A stretch of 64,000 nt of DNA from Inia geoffrensis (Eukaryota > Chordata > Mammalia > Artiodactyla > Iniidae), in NCBI GenBank assembly GCA_036417435.1, contig CM070909.1, positions 13,858,597 through 13,922,596 on the forward strand, given 5' to 3'. A program made the translations under genes and the position numbers. The notes beneath the pieces were generated by a model. That model saw only the letters and a program-made list of their open reading frames with translations. It was not told the DNA's origin and did no database searches. Below, in pieces: positions 10,641 through 21,339 of the stretch (position 1 is the stretch's first letter; each line of letters opens with the position of its first letter).

Positions 10641-11430
10641 ACCATATTTATCCTTTTATTTGCTGAAGTTATTTATTAATATATTCATTTTTATTTTTAC
10701 CAAATACAGGTCTATAGTTAAAAAAATAAAATAGTGTTAAAAAGTCTTATAGTAAAAAAAGCACTCTACTATTCCTCCTTTCCCTACTCTAACCCTTTCT
10801 CCAAAAACAACCACTTACAATTTTGATGCTCTGTTCTTCTGTTTTTTGGCCACATGTTTCTAAGTGACATTCATATATCACTATCTCTTTGTTCACCCAC
10901 TGACTTATAACCTACTGGTATGGTAGATTAGGATTAACCTCACTTATACCCCATTCCTCCAAACTACCCTTCCCTTTATTCTCTCAATATAGCTAAAGCA
11001 TTATGAATTGAACATCCAGTATTTACATTATTAAGACCAGGTAAATATTATTTGTTGTTGAACCAAATAGTACCCTATGATTATATATCCTTGTCTAAGT
11101 TAATTTTTCTTATGAATAGTAATTGCCCTGCTTTTCATTTGTTTGGTGAGCAGTTTTTTATCGAGGATTATCTTACCCCATCTTTAAACATCCTCTAAAG
11201 ATAACTTTTCACATGGTTCAATGTATCAGATTATCTAATATTTCCAGTATTTCTCTCTCAAGACCTCTCTCAAGCAGTCTCCTGTCCTGCTCGAATCATG
11301 ACTTCTTTTCCTTTTTAATTCATCCTCTGAATTTTCTTTGTCTCTCTACCATATTGGGATCTCTTTCCTGGAACCTACTCACTTCTTTTTGGTTGATGTC
11401 CTCTTTTTGGTAGATGGCATCCTTGATTAA
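10641..11430. other. Non-coding, unassigned, AT-rich
   Basis: No gene or RNA was recognised. Parts (gtttctaagtgacattcatat) could be old L1 3' sequence, but I cannot support a boundary. Confidence 0.3.
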
Positions 11431-12045
11431 GATTCCTGTGTAATTGCATATGACAGGTAAAGTTTTGACATTTTGCATGTCTGAAAATGTCTCTATCCTA
11501 GCTTCATATTTGATTGATAGCTTAGCTATAAAATTAAATGTTGAGAAGCAGTTTCACTCAGAAATTTTAAGATAATACTTCAAAATTTTCTCTGGCTTCC
11601 AATATAGAAGAAGACTAATATCACTTTTATTTATTTTAATATGTGGCCTACTATCCCCCTACACCCGCCCTGACATAAGCTTTTACGATCTTTCCTCTCT
11701 TCCCAAGATCTTGACATTTCAAAGTGATGGGCCTAGGTACATGTTCTGTGTTTTGTACTGAATTGCAATGAACACTATGAATTAGGACTCTTGTATCCTT
11801 TAGTTCTGGGAAATTCTTTCTTCATATATCTTGAAAATTTCCTCCCCTCTCTTGGATCTTTTCTCTCTTTTTTGAACTATTAAGTTAGATGCTGGACCTT
11901 CTGGAGCAATCCTTTTTTAAAGAATTCTTTTTCTCCTATTTTCCACTGTTTTTCTTTCTTGAACTTGACAACTTATTCCAAAAATACTTTAATTTTTAAA
12001 AATTTGGTGATGATATTTATAATATCCAAGATCGTGTTTTGTCCT
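11431..12045 (-). mobile_element. Old L1 5'-region fragment, antisense
   Basis: Phrases such as ttgattgatagcttagctat (11,510 region), tctgggaaattctttcttcat and tttcctcccctctcttgg match the antisense of L1M 5' UTRs. It is fully decayed, with no open frame. Confidence 0.55.
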
Positions 12046-12049
12046 CTGT

Positions 12050-13080
12050 TCTTTTTTTTTTTCTATCATGGGAAAATATACATAACGCAAAATTTACAAT
12101 TTTAACCATTTTTAAGTATACAATTCAGTGGCACTAAATACATCCACAATTTTGTACAACCATCACCACTATCAATTTCCAGAACATTTATCGTCATCCC
12201 CAAAGAGAAACTCTGAACTCATTAAATAGTAACTCTCCATTCCCCACTTCCCCAAGTCCCTGGTAACCCTTTATTCTACTTTCTATCTTCATGAATTTGC
12301 CAAGTTTAGGTACTTCATATAGGTGGAATTATACAGTATTTGTCCTTTTGTGTCTGGCTTATTTGACTTAGCATAAAGTTTTCAAGGCTTTCCTATATTG
12401 TAGCATGTATCAGAGTTTCCTTCCTTTTCATGGGTGAACACTATTCCACTGTATGTATATACCATGTCTTGTTTATCTGTTAACCTGTTGATGGATACTT
12501 TTTTTCCCCCCACCATTCATCTATTGTGACAAATGCTACTATGAACATGGGTGTACAAACATCTCTTTGATTCCCTCTAACCATTCTTTTGGGTTTATAT
12601 CCCAGGAATGGAATTGCTGGATCCTATGGTAATTCTACATTTAACTTTTTGAGGAAATGTCAACCTGTTTTCCACAGAGGATATACCATTTTACATTCCC
12701 ACCAGCAATGCATGAGAGTTCCAATTTCTTCACATTCCTGTCAACCCTTGTTATTATTATTTGTTTGTTTTTGGTGATAGCCCTCCTAATTGCTATAATG
12801 TGGTATGTTATTGTGATTTTAATTTGCATTTTCCTAATGATTAATGGTGTTGAGCATCTTTTCAGGTGCTTATTGGCTATCTGTATATCTTTTTTGGAGT
12901 TGTGTCTATTCAAGTCCCTTGCCCATTTTTGAATTGGGTATGGTTGTTGTCATTGTTGTGAGTTATAGGAATTCTTTATAAATTCTAGATTTTCATTCAG
13001 ATTTTCAAAGATTTTGTCCCACTAGGTGGGTTGTCTTCCTATTCTCTCGATATTGTCCTTTGATGCAGAAAAGTTTTAAT
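12050..13080 (-). mobile_element. Old L1 3' end with ORF2 C-terminus, antisense
   Basis: The left end is L1M-type 3' UTR in reverse (ttcagtggcactaaatacat; accatcaccactatcaattt). From about 12,590 the minus strand encodes ORF2 C-terminal sequence: the frame 12,913-12,641 contains [18 protein letters not shown]. Stops and frameshifts follow. It adjoins a second L1 copy beginning near 13,082. Confidence 0.8.
12641..12913 (-). pseudogene. L1 ORF2p C-terminal remnant
   Basis: A 90-codon frame. Its N-terminal half ([15 protein letters not shown]) is the conserved L1 ORF2 C-terminal region, and the remaining half is out of register with the family. It is not functional. Confidence 0.8.
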
Positions 13081-13400
13081 TTAAAAACATTGAGAAATAA
13101 TTGACATATAATACTTTATTAGTTTCAGATATACAACATAATTCAATATTTGTATATCTTGCAAAATGAACACCACAATAAGTCTAGTTAACATCCTTCA
13201 CCACACATAGTTACAATATCTTCTTACGGTGAGAACTTTTAAGATTTCTCTATTATCAACTTTCAAATACATAATACAGTGTTTTAAACCATAGTCACTA
13301 AGCCATACACTACATACACATGACTAATTTATAACTGGAAGTTTGTACCTTTTGACCCCTTTCACTCACCTCCTTACCCCATACCTTTGGCAACTACTTT

Positions 13401-13601
13401 TTTTTTTTTTGTGGTACGCGGGCCTCTCACTGTCGTGGCCTCTCCCGTTGAGGAGCACAGGCTCCGGACGCGCAGGCTCAGCGGCCATGGCTTACAGGCC
13501 CAGCTGCTCCGCGGCATGTGGGATCTTTCCGGACCGGGGCACAAAACTGTGTCCCCTGCATCGGCAGGCGGACTCTCAACCACTGTGCCACCAGGGAAGC
13601 C
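13401..13601 (-). mobile_element. CHR-type SINE, antisense
   Basis: Short subtype with a T-run on the left. The short target duplication CTACTTT is at 13,394-13,400 and 13,602-13,608. It is inserted in the 3' UTR of the surrounding L1. Confidence 0.93.
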
Positions 13602-14893
13602 CTACTTTGCTTTTTTGTTGTTTTTTAGATTCCACATGTAAGTGAGATCATATGGTATTTGTCTTTCTCTGACTTATTTCACTTAGCCAAATGCTCTCAG
13701 GATCCATCCATGTTGTTGCAAATGACAGGATTTCATTCTTTTTTTTTTTTTTATGGCTGAATAATATTTTTTTCTCTCTCTCTATACCACATCTTCTTTA
13801 GTCATTCAGCCATTGATGGGCACTTAGGGTTGCTTCCATATCTTGGCTATTGTAAATAATGCTATAAGGAACATGGGGGTGCATATATCTTCTTGAGTTA
13901 GTATTTGAATTTCCTTTGGATAAATACCTAAATGTGTCATTGCTGGATCATATGGTAGTTCTATTTTTAATTTTTTGAGAAATCTCCATACTGTTTTTCA
14001 TGGTGGCTGCACCAATTTACATTCCCAGCAACAGTGCACAAGGGTTCCCTTTTTCTCCACAACCTCATCAACACTTGTTATCTCTTGCCATTTTGGTAAT
14101 AGTCATTCTAATAAGAGTGAGGTGATATCTCATTGTAGTCTTGATTTGCATTTCCCTGATGATTAGCGATTTGATCACCTTTTCATGTACCATTGGCCAT
14201 TTGTATGTCTTCGTGGAAAAATGTCTATTTAGAGATTGTGCCCATTTTTCAATTGGATTTTTTTTTTTTTTTTGGCTATCGAGTGTATGAGTTCTTTATA
14301 TATTTTGATTATTGGCTCATTATCAATTATGAAATTGAAAATATTTTCTCCCATTCTGTAGGTTGCCTTTTCATTTGGTTGATGGTTTCCTTTGCCGTGC
14401 AGAAGTTTTTTAGTTTGATACACTCCCACTTATTTATTTTTGCTTTTGTTGCCTTTGCTTTTGGTGTCAAGTCCAAAAAAATCACCACTAAGACTAATGT
14501 CAATGAGTTTAAAACCTATGTTTTTTTCTAGGAGTTTTATGATTTCAGTTCTTACACTTAAGTTTTTAATCTATTTTGAGTTAATTTTTATATATGGTGT
14601 AAGACAGTGGTCCAGCTTCATTCCTTTGCATGTGGCTCTCCAGATTTCCCAACACCATGTACTGAAGAGACTTTACTTTCCCCATTGTATAGTCCTGGCC
14701 CCTTTGTTGTAAATTAATTTACTCCATATTTATGGATTTATTTCTGGGGTCTCTATTCTGTTCCACTGACCTATATGTCTGTTTTTATGCCAGTAGCATA
14801 CTATTTTGATTACTATAGCTTTGTAATATAGTTTGAAATCAGGGACGATGATGCTTCCACATTTGTTCTTTCTCAAGTTTGCTTTGGCTATTC

Positions 14894-14895
<2 letters not shown>

Positions 14896-14930
<35 letters not shown>
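14896..14930. repeat. (GT)n microsatellite, about 17 units
   Basis: An uninterrupted GT dinucleotide run within the antisense L1. Confidence 0.95.
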
Positions 14931-14931
<1 letters not shown>

Positions 14932-15063
14932 TTCTTTGTGACTCTTTAGGGTTTTCTGTATATCATATCATGTCATCTACATAAATCTGTCATAATGACA
15001 GTTTTACTGTTTTCTTTCTGATCTGTATGACTTTTGTTTCTTTTTCTTGTCTAATTGCTCTGG

Positions 15064-15480
15064 TTAGGGCTTCCAATACAGTGTTAATAAAAGTGGCCAG
15101 AGCGGGCATTCTTGTATTGTTCTTGATCCTAGAGGAAAAGCTTTTAGCTTTTTACCCTTCAGGGTGACAGTAATTGTGGGCTTGTCGTATATGGCCTTTA
15201 TTATGTTGAGGTATGTTCCCTCTACACCCACTTTGTTGAGAGTTTTTATCATAAATAGATGTTGAATTTTGTCAAACATTTTTTCTGCATCTGTTGAGCT
15301 GATCATATGATTTTTATCCTGAATTTTTTTAAGGTGGTGTATCACATTGATTGATTTGCAGATGTTGAACCATCTTTGCATACCTGAAATAAGTTCCACT
15401 TTATCATGGTCTATGATTCTTTTAATGTATTGTTTGCTAATCGAATTCAGTTTGTTAATATTTTGTTGAAGATTTTGCAT
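15064..15480 (-). pseudogene. L1 ORF2p reverse transcriptase fragment, 138 open codons
   Basis: The minus-strand frame contains [14 protein letters not shown], the RT motif A region with its aspartate kept, followed by [20 protein letters not shown] and [17 protein letters not shown], the known order in L1 RT. Upstream, KIQDKNHMI fits the preceding finger region. The catalytic YADD region is outside the open part. It is a relic of a dead element, not a gene. Confidence 0.9.
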
Positions 15481-16167
15481 CTATGTTCATCAGGGATGTT
15501 AGTCTGTTATTTTCATTGCTGGTGGCATCCTTTTCTGGTTTTGGTATCAGGGTAATGCTGTCCTCCTAAAATGAATTTGAAAGTGTTCCTTCCTCTTCTA
15601 TTTTTCGGAAGATTTTGAAGAGAATTAGAATTAGCTTGCCTTTAAATGTTTGGTAGAATTCACCAGTGAAACTATCTGGTCCTGGACTTTTGTTGTTGGA
15701 AAATTTTTTTTACTAATTCAACCTCCTTACTAGTTAATTGGTGTGTTCAGATTTTCTATTTCTTCATGCTTCAGTCTTGGTAGGTTGTATGTTTCTAGGA
15801 ATTTATCCATTTCTTCTAGGTTGTCCAATTTATTGGTGTATAATTGTTCACAGTAGTGTCTTGTGAGCCTTTGTATTTCTAGGGTATCAGTTATAATTTC
15901 TCCTCTTTTATTTCTGATTTTACTTGTTTGAGTCTTTTCTCTTGGTGAGTCTAGCTAAAGGTTTGTCAATTTTTTTAATATTTTCAAAAAACTACCTCTT
16001 AGTTTCAGTGATCTTTTAAATTATTTTTTTTAGCCTCTATTTTAATTATTTTTGCTCTGATCTCTGTTATTCCCTCCCTTCTACAAACTTTGGGCTTCAT
16101 TTGTTCTTGTTTTTCTAGTTCTTTGTGGTATAAAGTTAGGTTGTATGAAATTTTTCTTGTTTCTTTT

Positions 16168-16240
16168 AATTAATTAATTTATTTTTAACATCTTTATTGG
16201 AGTATAATTGCTTTACAATGTTGTGTTAGTTTCCTGTTTC
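16168..16240 (-). mobile_element. Short 5'-truncated L1 3' end nested in older L1, antisense
   Basis: The block aacatctttattggagtata and the following ttgctttacaatgttgtg match the reversed 3' terminus of cetartiodactyl L1. They follow a T-rich tract and lie within older L1 ORF2 sequence. Only about 70 bp were inserted. Short flanking tttctt copies may be the target duplication. Confidence 0.65.
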
Positions 16241-16405
16241 TTGATGTAGGCATTTATAACTATGAATTTCCCTCTTAGAAAATCCTTTTGTTGCATTCCA
16301 TAAGTTTTGGTATGTTTTGTTTCCTTTTTCATTTGTCTCAATGTATTTTTTGATTTCTCTTTGATTTCTTTTTTGACCCATTGCTCAGGAATGAAGTATT
16401 TTTAT

Positions 16406-17184
16406 GAAAATAGAATTACTTACAATTCTAGAACTTAGTGTAATTTAGTTGCTAATTTAAAAACTGAATATCATGTTTCATTTATCTTCCATCAACATCT
16501 ACATATATGGTATACAAATATAAGAATAACATGGATTATTTAATATTAAATTTTCTCCCCAAATGTTAGGAATACTGCAATAAATTCTGAGTATCCACAG
16601 AACCACAAACTGGAACATTCAAAAAAGCAAGAAAATGGAGGTTTGACACTATTGGCAAGTGAATTCACTGTGCAAAAATCTATTAAGTCTGCACTAATTG
16701 CAGAGAAGCATCTGAGAAGTTAAAGTTTTTTTCTTACCTATCTTGCCGCTCAAATATTTGCATACTCTAAAGCTGTGTGTGTATCTCTACTCCCTAGCCT
16801 TCACAACATTCTGATAGTTTCCTTTTGTTTTTGAGGACATAGTGCAAGAAATATGCGGAATCATTCCCGAGGCCTTGTAAAGTATTAGGAGAGCAGATGT
16901 TTAAGATCACAGTTCCCCATGTGGTACTGCTGATTGTCATATTCTGAGTGACAAAGGCATTTATGTGTTCTTTTAAATGTGTGTGTGTATATTTATTAGA
17001 TGTAGGGGTCTTCTAAAATATGAGGACCCAGACACAGGTCCCTCGTGCCCAGCTATAATTACAGTACTAGTTCTAGGCTTTTTACGAATGCCAGGCAATA
17101 TCTTTTACTTAGGACCCATTTTATCCATTTAGGTCACCTATCTACCTTTGAAAATTTTAAGGTATCCCTTCCCTTCTTTGATGA
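16406..17184. other. Non-coding, no clear feature
   Basis: AT-rich DNA with a short (GT)n near 16,979-16,988. No gene, RNA or assignable repeat was recognised. Confidence 0.3.
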
Positions 17185-17189
17185 CTTCC

Positions 17190-17851
17190 TGTATTAGTTT
17201 TCTACTGCCAAGTGACAAATTACCACAAATTCAGTAACTTAAAATAATGGCATTTATTATCTCAGTTTGTGTGGGTCAGGAGTTTGAGTCTGACTTAGAT
17301 GGATCCTCTGCTCAGAGTTTCATAAGGCTATAATCAAGGTGTTATTTGGGCTGAATTTTCATCTGAGAGCTTGACTGGTAAAGAATCTACTTCCAAATTC
17401 ATTTGGTTTGTTGGTAGAATTCATTTCCTTATGGCTATATGATTGAGAGTCTTGGCTTTTTTGCTCACTGCTGGCTAATGCCCACCCTCAGGTTCTAGAG
17501 GCTATCCAAAGATTCTATAGGCCACTTGTAGTAACTTGCCATGTGGGCTTCCTCAACATGGCTGCTTACTTCATCAAACCATTAAAGAGAACCTCTCTCC
17601 TCAGGGAAGGCCCAGTTCCTTTTTAAAGGGCTTTTTCCAGATTAAGTCAGGCCCATCCAAGATAATCTCTCTTTTAGTTATTCATAATCAATTTTTATGA
17701 GACCTTAATTACATCTGAAAAATTCATTCACCTTTGCCATATTCTATTGGTTAGAAGTAAGTCATGGGTTCTGTCCACAGTCAAGGGGAGAGGATTATAC
17801 AGGGTGTGAATGCAAAGGGGTGGAGATCATCTTAGAATTCTATTTATCACA
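17190..17851 (+). mobile_element. MLT1-like solitary LTR
   Basis: It begins TGTATTAGTTTTCTACTGCC and ends TTTATCACA, so it has TG...CA ends. It is flanked by the 5-bp direct repeat CTTCC at 17,185-17,189 and 17,852-17,856, as expected for ERV-L/MaLR integration. Internal phrases (aattaccacaaattcagtaac; gccatgtgggcttcctcaac) fit MLT1-family LTRs. No internal region or second LTR is adjacent, so it is probably a solo LTR left by recombination. At 662 bp it is longer than I recall as typical for MLT1. Confidence 0.8.
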
Positions 17852-18039
17852 CTTCCTATTCCAGAACGTTATTTCTTAAGTTTTCCCAGGATTGCCTACT
17901 TAACACCTCAGTAAACTTCTCTGAGAAATGTAGGATAATAATAAGAATTATCAGGTTATGGTTAATTCATATTCTTTCTTAATGGTAGTATAGGATGTAC
18001 AGATAGAAACTGCTCAAGCTTATCTATGCCTGTACCATT

Positions 18040-18260
18040 ACTACTCTGACAAGTACTACTAGTACTAGTACTACTATTACTACTATTATTACTATTAGCT
18101 AACACTTATCAAAGTATTACTATATACCCAGTATTCCTCGAAGTGTTTTACCAGAATTTAATCTTTGTAAAAACCTTACCAGATAAGGGCTATTTTTTTC
18201 ATGTCCATTTGATATTTCTGGAACCATTTGGTTAGAGAAGTTTAGAACAGGCAGTAAGTA
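18040..18260 (-). repeat. (TAC/TAT)n followed by MIR-like relic, antisense
   Basis: A degenerate trinucleotide run (tactactagtactagtac, 18,052-18,100) leads into tagctaacacttatcaaag and a decayed MIR-type body (caacttaccagataaggg-like). It is an ancient mammalian SINE relic with approximate limits. Confidence 0.55.
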
Positions 18261-18880
18261 AGAAGTAGAGAAAAAATTTTAATTCAGGTAGTAAATCTTC
18301 AGAGCCCATTTTTGTAATCACTAAATTAGACTGTCTCATATTATAGTACTTAGAAACTTCAGTTTTCCTCTTCAGTTGTTCCTTTTCCAAGTTTATACTG
18401 TTTTTCAAAAGTTCAGTTTTCCTTGCTCAATTGCTACAACTGAAATTCATTTAAAAATGTTTATTGTTTTAGGGTTTTTTGCTTTTTGTTTTTGGATTTT
18501 TTTTTTTTTTTTTGTGATACTGCTTTACTCCAGCACTTTTTTTCTAGAAGTCTATTCAGCCTGTATATATAAATAAGCCCACAATGGTGGGTAAAATATG
18601 GAAATCCTTCAGTACTGATTGGTAAGTAGCCACCCGACCCTGAATACCCCTCCTACCAGCCAGTCTGTCTTGGTGTCCTGCTGAAGAACCCCTGGGTTCT
18701 CCACAATCCTACAACTAGAGGATTAACATTTGACAAAGTAGGGGGTCTTCAAACCTTCTTGTATTCTAGTGGACCAGTGCCTGGTACCACAAGGATTGGT
18801 AAACATTCTGAATATCATCCCACCTATAAATTGAAGCCATGCCTTTTTCTTTTTTCAGTGTCTTTGCATTTCTGTTTTAC
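18261..18880. other. Non-coding, no clear feature
   Basis: Only a T-run near 18,499-18,513 stands out. The open frame 18,376-18,576 is low-complexity phenylalanine and is not a gene. Confidence 0.3.
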
Positions 18881-18889
18881 CTAATTTGA

Positions 18890-19195
18890 ATTCTCCTTCT
18901 TTTGTACCTATTCTGACAGCCACTTTAAGTTCTACATTATAAGTCAGATCAAGCATCACCTGTTCTGTGGAATTTTCCTATATTCAATGAGGAAGTTTTA
19001 GGTTCTTTTGTTTTACATTTCTTTTATACTTAGTATATACCTCCATGATAGTAATGATCTCATAATGTGTATCTGTATATATGACTCTTTCCCTACCAGA
19101 GGCAGTGTCATTTCCTCTGGGCATCCCCAATGTTTAGAACAGTGTGTGAATAAATAATAAAGGCTGTACTTGTTGAATGAAACAATGAATGATTG
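18890..19195 (+). mobile_element. L2-like 3' end relic
   Basis: Ordered phrases match the L2 3' region: cagatcaagcatcacctgttc (18,945), then a block ending tgtttagaacagtgtgtgaat and ttgttgaatgaaacaatgaat (19,170-19,190). It is strongly diverged. Confidence 0.55.
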
Positions 19196-19679
19196 GTTAG
19201 ATTAACCAGCAGGTAGACAGCTAAAGAGACTGTAAACACGTGGTTGAGGATATTTGAGGAGATTCAAACACAATAAAACTGTCTAACTGGAGTTTTAGGG
19301 AGGCAAGTCTAGAATATGAGCAAGAAAGAAAACTGATCAATTGGTAAGTTCATGTTTAATTACTTTCCCTTTGCCATTAGCCAAGACAATTGAGAGTGAA
19401 CTATTATAAAAATGATTCCTTTCTATTTGCTGATAGAAGACAGAGAGAAACCTAATGAACTCTGTTATTCCTATCCCATTTCTCTTTTTATAGAATGGAA
19501 CTTTAAATATTGATATTATTTATAATTTGCTGAGCATCTATTTTATAATTGAGTACTACGTACTAAAGAAATTACAATACATAATTTATTATAACTGAGC
19601 CTCTATTTGTAATTTATTGAGCACCCATGTACTGTGTTCTGTGCTAAGGACTTTACAAAGCTTAGCAATTAAGCAATGC

Positions 19680-20065
19680 AAATCTAATTGTGTTATTTCC
19701 TAACTTCAAACCTTTTAAGTGATTCCTCATTGCTTTCACAATGAAGTCCAGCTTTTAGGCAAGAAATCTATTAAATCAGTTCTCATGTTAGAGATTATTT
19801 CTTCTAGGAAGGCACTACTGATTCTCCAAGTCTAGATTAGGTGATCCTCCTAAAAGCCACACAGTATTTCAACTAAGTTGAAAGCCTCAAATTATAGAAA
19901 TAAGTATTAACCACCCTGCACTAATTTCTTATTACTTACAAAAATTTCCTGTTTACTTTTCTGTCTCCTTCACTGTAGTAGAGATTTCTTGAGGACAGGC
20001 ACCTAATATAGGTCTGGAACACCGGCATTGCTAAATAATTATTGAACAAATAGATTAAGGGAGAA
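19680..20065 (+). mobile_element. L2 3' end relic
   Basis: The order of ttttaagtgattcctcattgc, aatgaagtccagcttttaggc, gatttcttgaggacaggcacc and attattgaacaaatagattaa reproduces the end of L2 ORF2 and its 3' UTR. It is an ancient relic with no coding capacity. Confidence 0.65.
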
Positions 20066-20555
20066 ATGATGTTAAAAAATGACAACCAAACCTCACCATA
20101 TATTTGCTAGGCTGCTTTTGCTTTGCAAAACACACTTGTATTTATCCTACCATTTAGCCCTCTCAACTGATTTGAATTATAGCCATTATCACCATTTTAG
20201 AGAAGAGAAGATTGAGTAACGCACTTATTTCAAGGAACAGGCACGTAAGCAGGAGTCCTTGGACGTGAGCCCAGATACCCCAACAAATACAGAGGCACCT
20301 TTTTCATTACACTCTGTGGCCTTCATGAAGGGTTGGCTCCCAAAATAAAACCGAATAACAGGGATACAACAGGTGGAAGGGTATGACTGCAAGCGCTTGC
20401 TCTGGCACAGGACCGAAAGAAAAGATGTGTTTGTGCCACTCCCTCGTGACTTACACAGTTTGAAGTATATTTTCTGACTTTTTAATATAAACGATAAACA
20501 ACCTAACATACTCCAGCCTTTTTCGAAAATCTTTCCCTCAGCTCTTTAACTTTCA
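20066..20555. other. Upstream flank of the CpG island, non-coding
   Basis: Possible MIR-like phrase near 20,170-20,230 (attatcaccattttagagaag). The minus-strand open frame 20,225-20,509 (94 codons) shows no domain and is taken as chance. Confidence 0.35.
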
Positions 20556-20649
20556 CCTATTTCCTTCCTTCCTTCCTTCCTTGCTTCCTTGCTTCCTTCC
20601 TTCCTTCCTTCCCTCCTCCCTTCCTCCCTTCCTCCCTTCCTTCCTTCCT
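20556..20649. repeat. (TTCC)n / (CTTCC)n pyrimidine microsatellite
   Basis: Imperfect ttcc, tccc and ttgc units form a polypyrimidine tract directly upstream of the CpG island. The proline/serine/leucine-rich frame that starts inside it is low-complexity, not a gene. Confidence 0.9.
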
Positions 20650-20944
20650 GAGGCTCATAGAGGGCGCTCACAAAGCGCTACTCACTGGTTGGGCAAGGCT
20701 CCACTCAAAAAACACACCTCACTGCAACTGAAAGGCGCAGCGCCACCACCTCAGACTTCCTTCTCTTTTCCACGGCAGGAGGCGGGGCCAATTTTTCTCA
20801 TTCAAATAAAAAACCAGAAGATTTGCATGGGGAACGGCCAGTCCGTGAGCCCATTGGCTAAAAGCATGGTGGGCGTGACCAATATTACGACCGCTGAGCC
20901 CCGCCTACGATAATTTGCATAACGGCCCCGGCGCGTGCAAGGGA

Positions 20945-21114
20945 GAAGCGGGTTTGTTTTTGAATCTGCGGAGGCGGCGGCGGCGGCGGCAGCGGCGGCG
21001 GCGGCGCGGCGACTGGAGCGCGCGAGACTGAGGCTGCAGCGGTGGGGACGGAGGCGCGGGACGGCTCTGTAGGAAGGAATTTGGTTCCCCCTCCCTCCTC
21101 TCCCACCTCGAAAG
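20945..21114 (+). other. Probable non-coding first exon (5' UTR) of an unidentified gene
   Basis: GGC-rich leader immediately 3' of the CCAAT/octamer cluster. There is no ATG between about 20,945 and 21,114, so if it is an exon it is entirely 5' UTR. The end is placed at AAAG|GTATAT (donor at 21,115). A second, stronger-looking donor GTGAGT begins at 21,121. The start is estimated from promoter geometry. The downstream 40 kb lacks obvious coding exons, fitting a long first intron. I do not recognise the gene. Confidence 0.5.
20973..21011 (+). repeat. (GGC)n trinucleotide tract in predicted 5' UTR
   Basis: Six GGC units, one AGC interruption, four more GGC units, then GCGGCG. This is a CGG-type repeat in the transcript sense. 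Such leaders can be length-polymorphic. Confidence 0.95.
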
Positions 21115-21189
21115 GTATATGTGAGTCCCAGGGGCTATTATAACCACATTTTGTTAAATTATTATTGTATTTTTTTAGAGTCAAGACCG

Positions 21190-21332
21190 CATTATGGCGG
21201 CTGCAGGAGCTGTGTTTGCGCCTGCGCGGTTGCGGAGCTGCGGGCGGGCGCTGCATGGGAGCACGTGATCTTGCGGGGTCGGGCTCTAGCTGCAGTTGTG
21301 CAGCTGGCGGGGCGGTGGCTGCGCAAGCGCAA
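21190..21332 (+). promoter_or_regulatory. Second promoter module: YY1-, E-box- and NRF1-like sites
   Basis: ATTATGGCGGCTGC at 21,191-21,204 resembles a YY1 site, which often lies at or just downstream of a start site. TGCGCCTGCGCG at 21,217-21,228 and TGCGCAAGCGCAA at 21,320-21,332 resemble NRF1 sites. CACGTG at 21,262-21,267 is an E-box. A separate start site about 200 bp downstream of the first is plausible. All are matched by eye. Confidence 0.55.
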
Positions 21333-21339
21333 TATTCAT

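Larger units (their letters stand above)
13082..16405 (-). mobile_element. Long 5'-truncated L1 (L1M-type), antisense
   Basis: The left end is the 3' UTR in reverse (gagaaataattgacatataa, about 13,091), followed by decayed ORF2 running leftward from about 16,400 to 13,925. The copy lacks ORF1 and most of the endonuclease. It is interrupted by a SINE (13,401-13,601), carries a (GT)n tract at 14,896, and holds a small nested L1 3' end near 16,168-16,240. Stops are frequent except for one RT stretch. Confidence 0.8.

Noticed and set aside
20581..20913. 110-codon + frame from the TTCC microsatellite into the promoter
   Set aside because: The N-terminus is encoded by simple repeat and the rest is promoter sequence.
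20885..21256. 123-codon minus-strand frame with proline and alanine runs in the CpG island, and the 80-codon Arg-rich frame beside it
   Set aside because: The runs come from the GGC repeat read in reverse. Composition reflects GC content, and no domain or start context is present.
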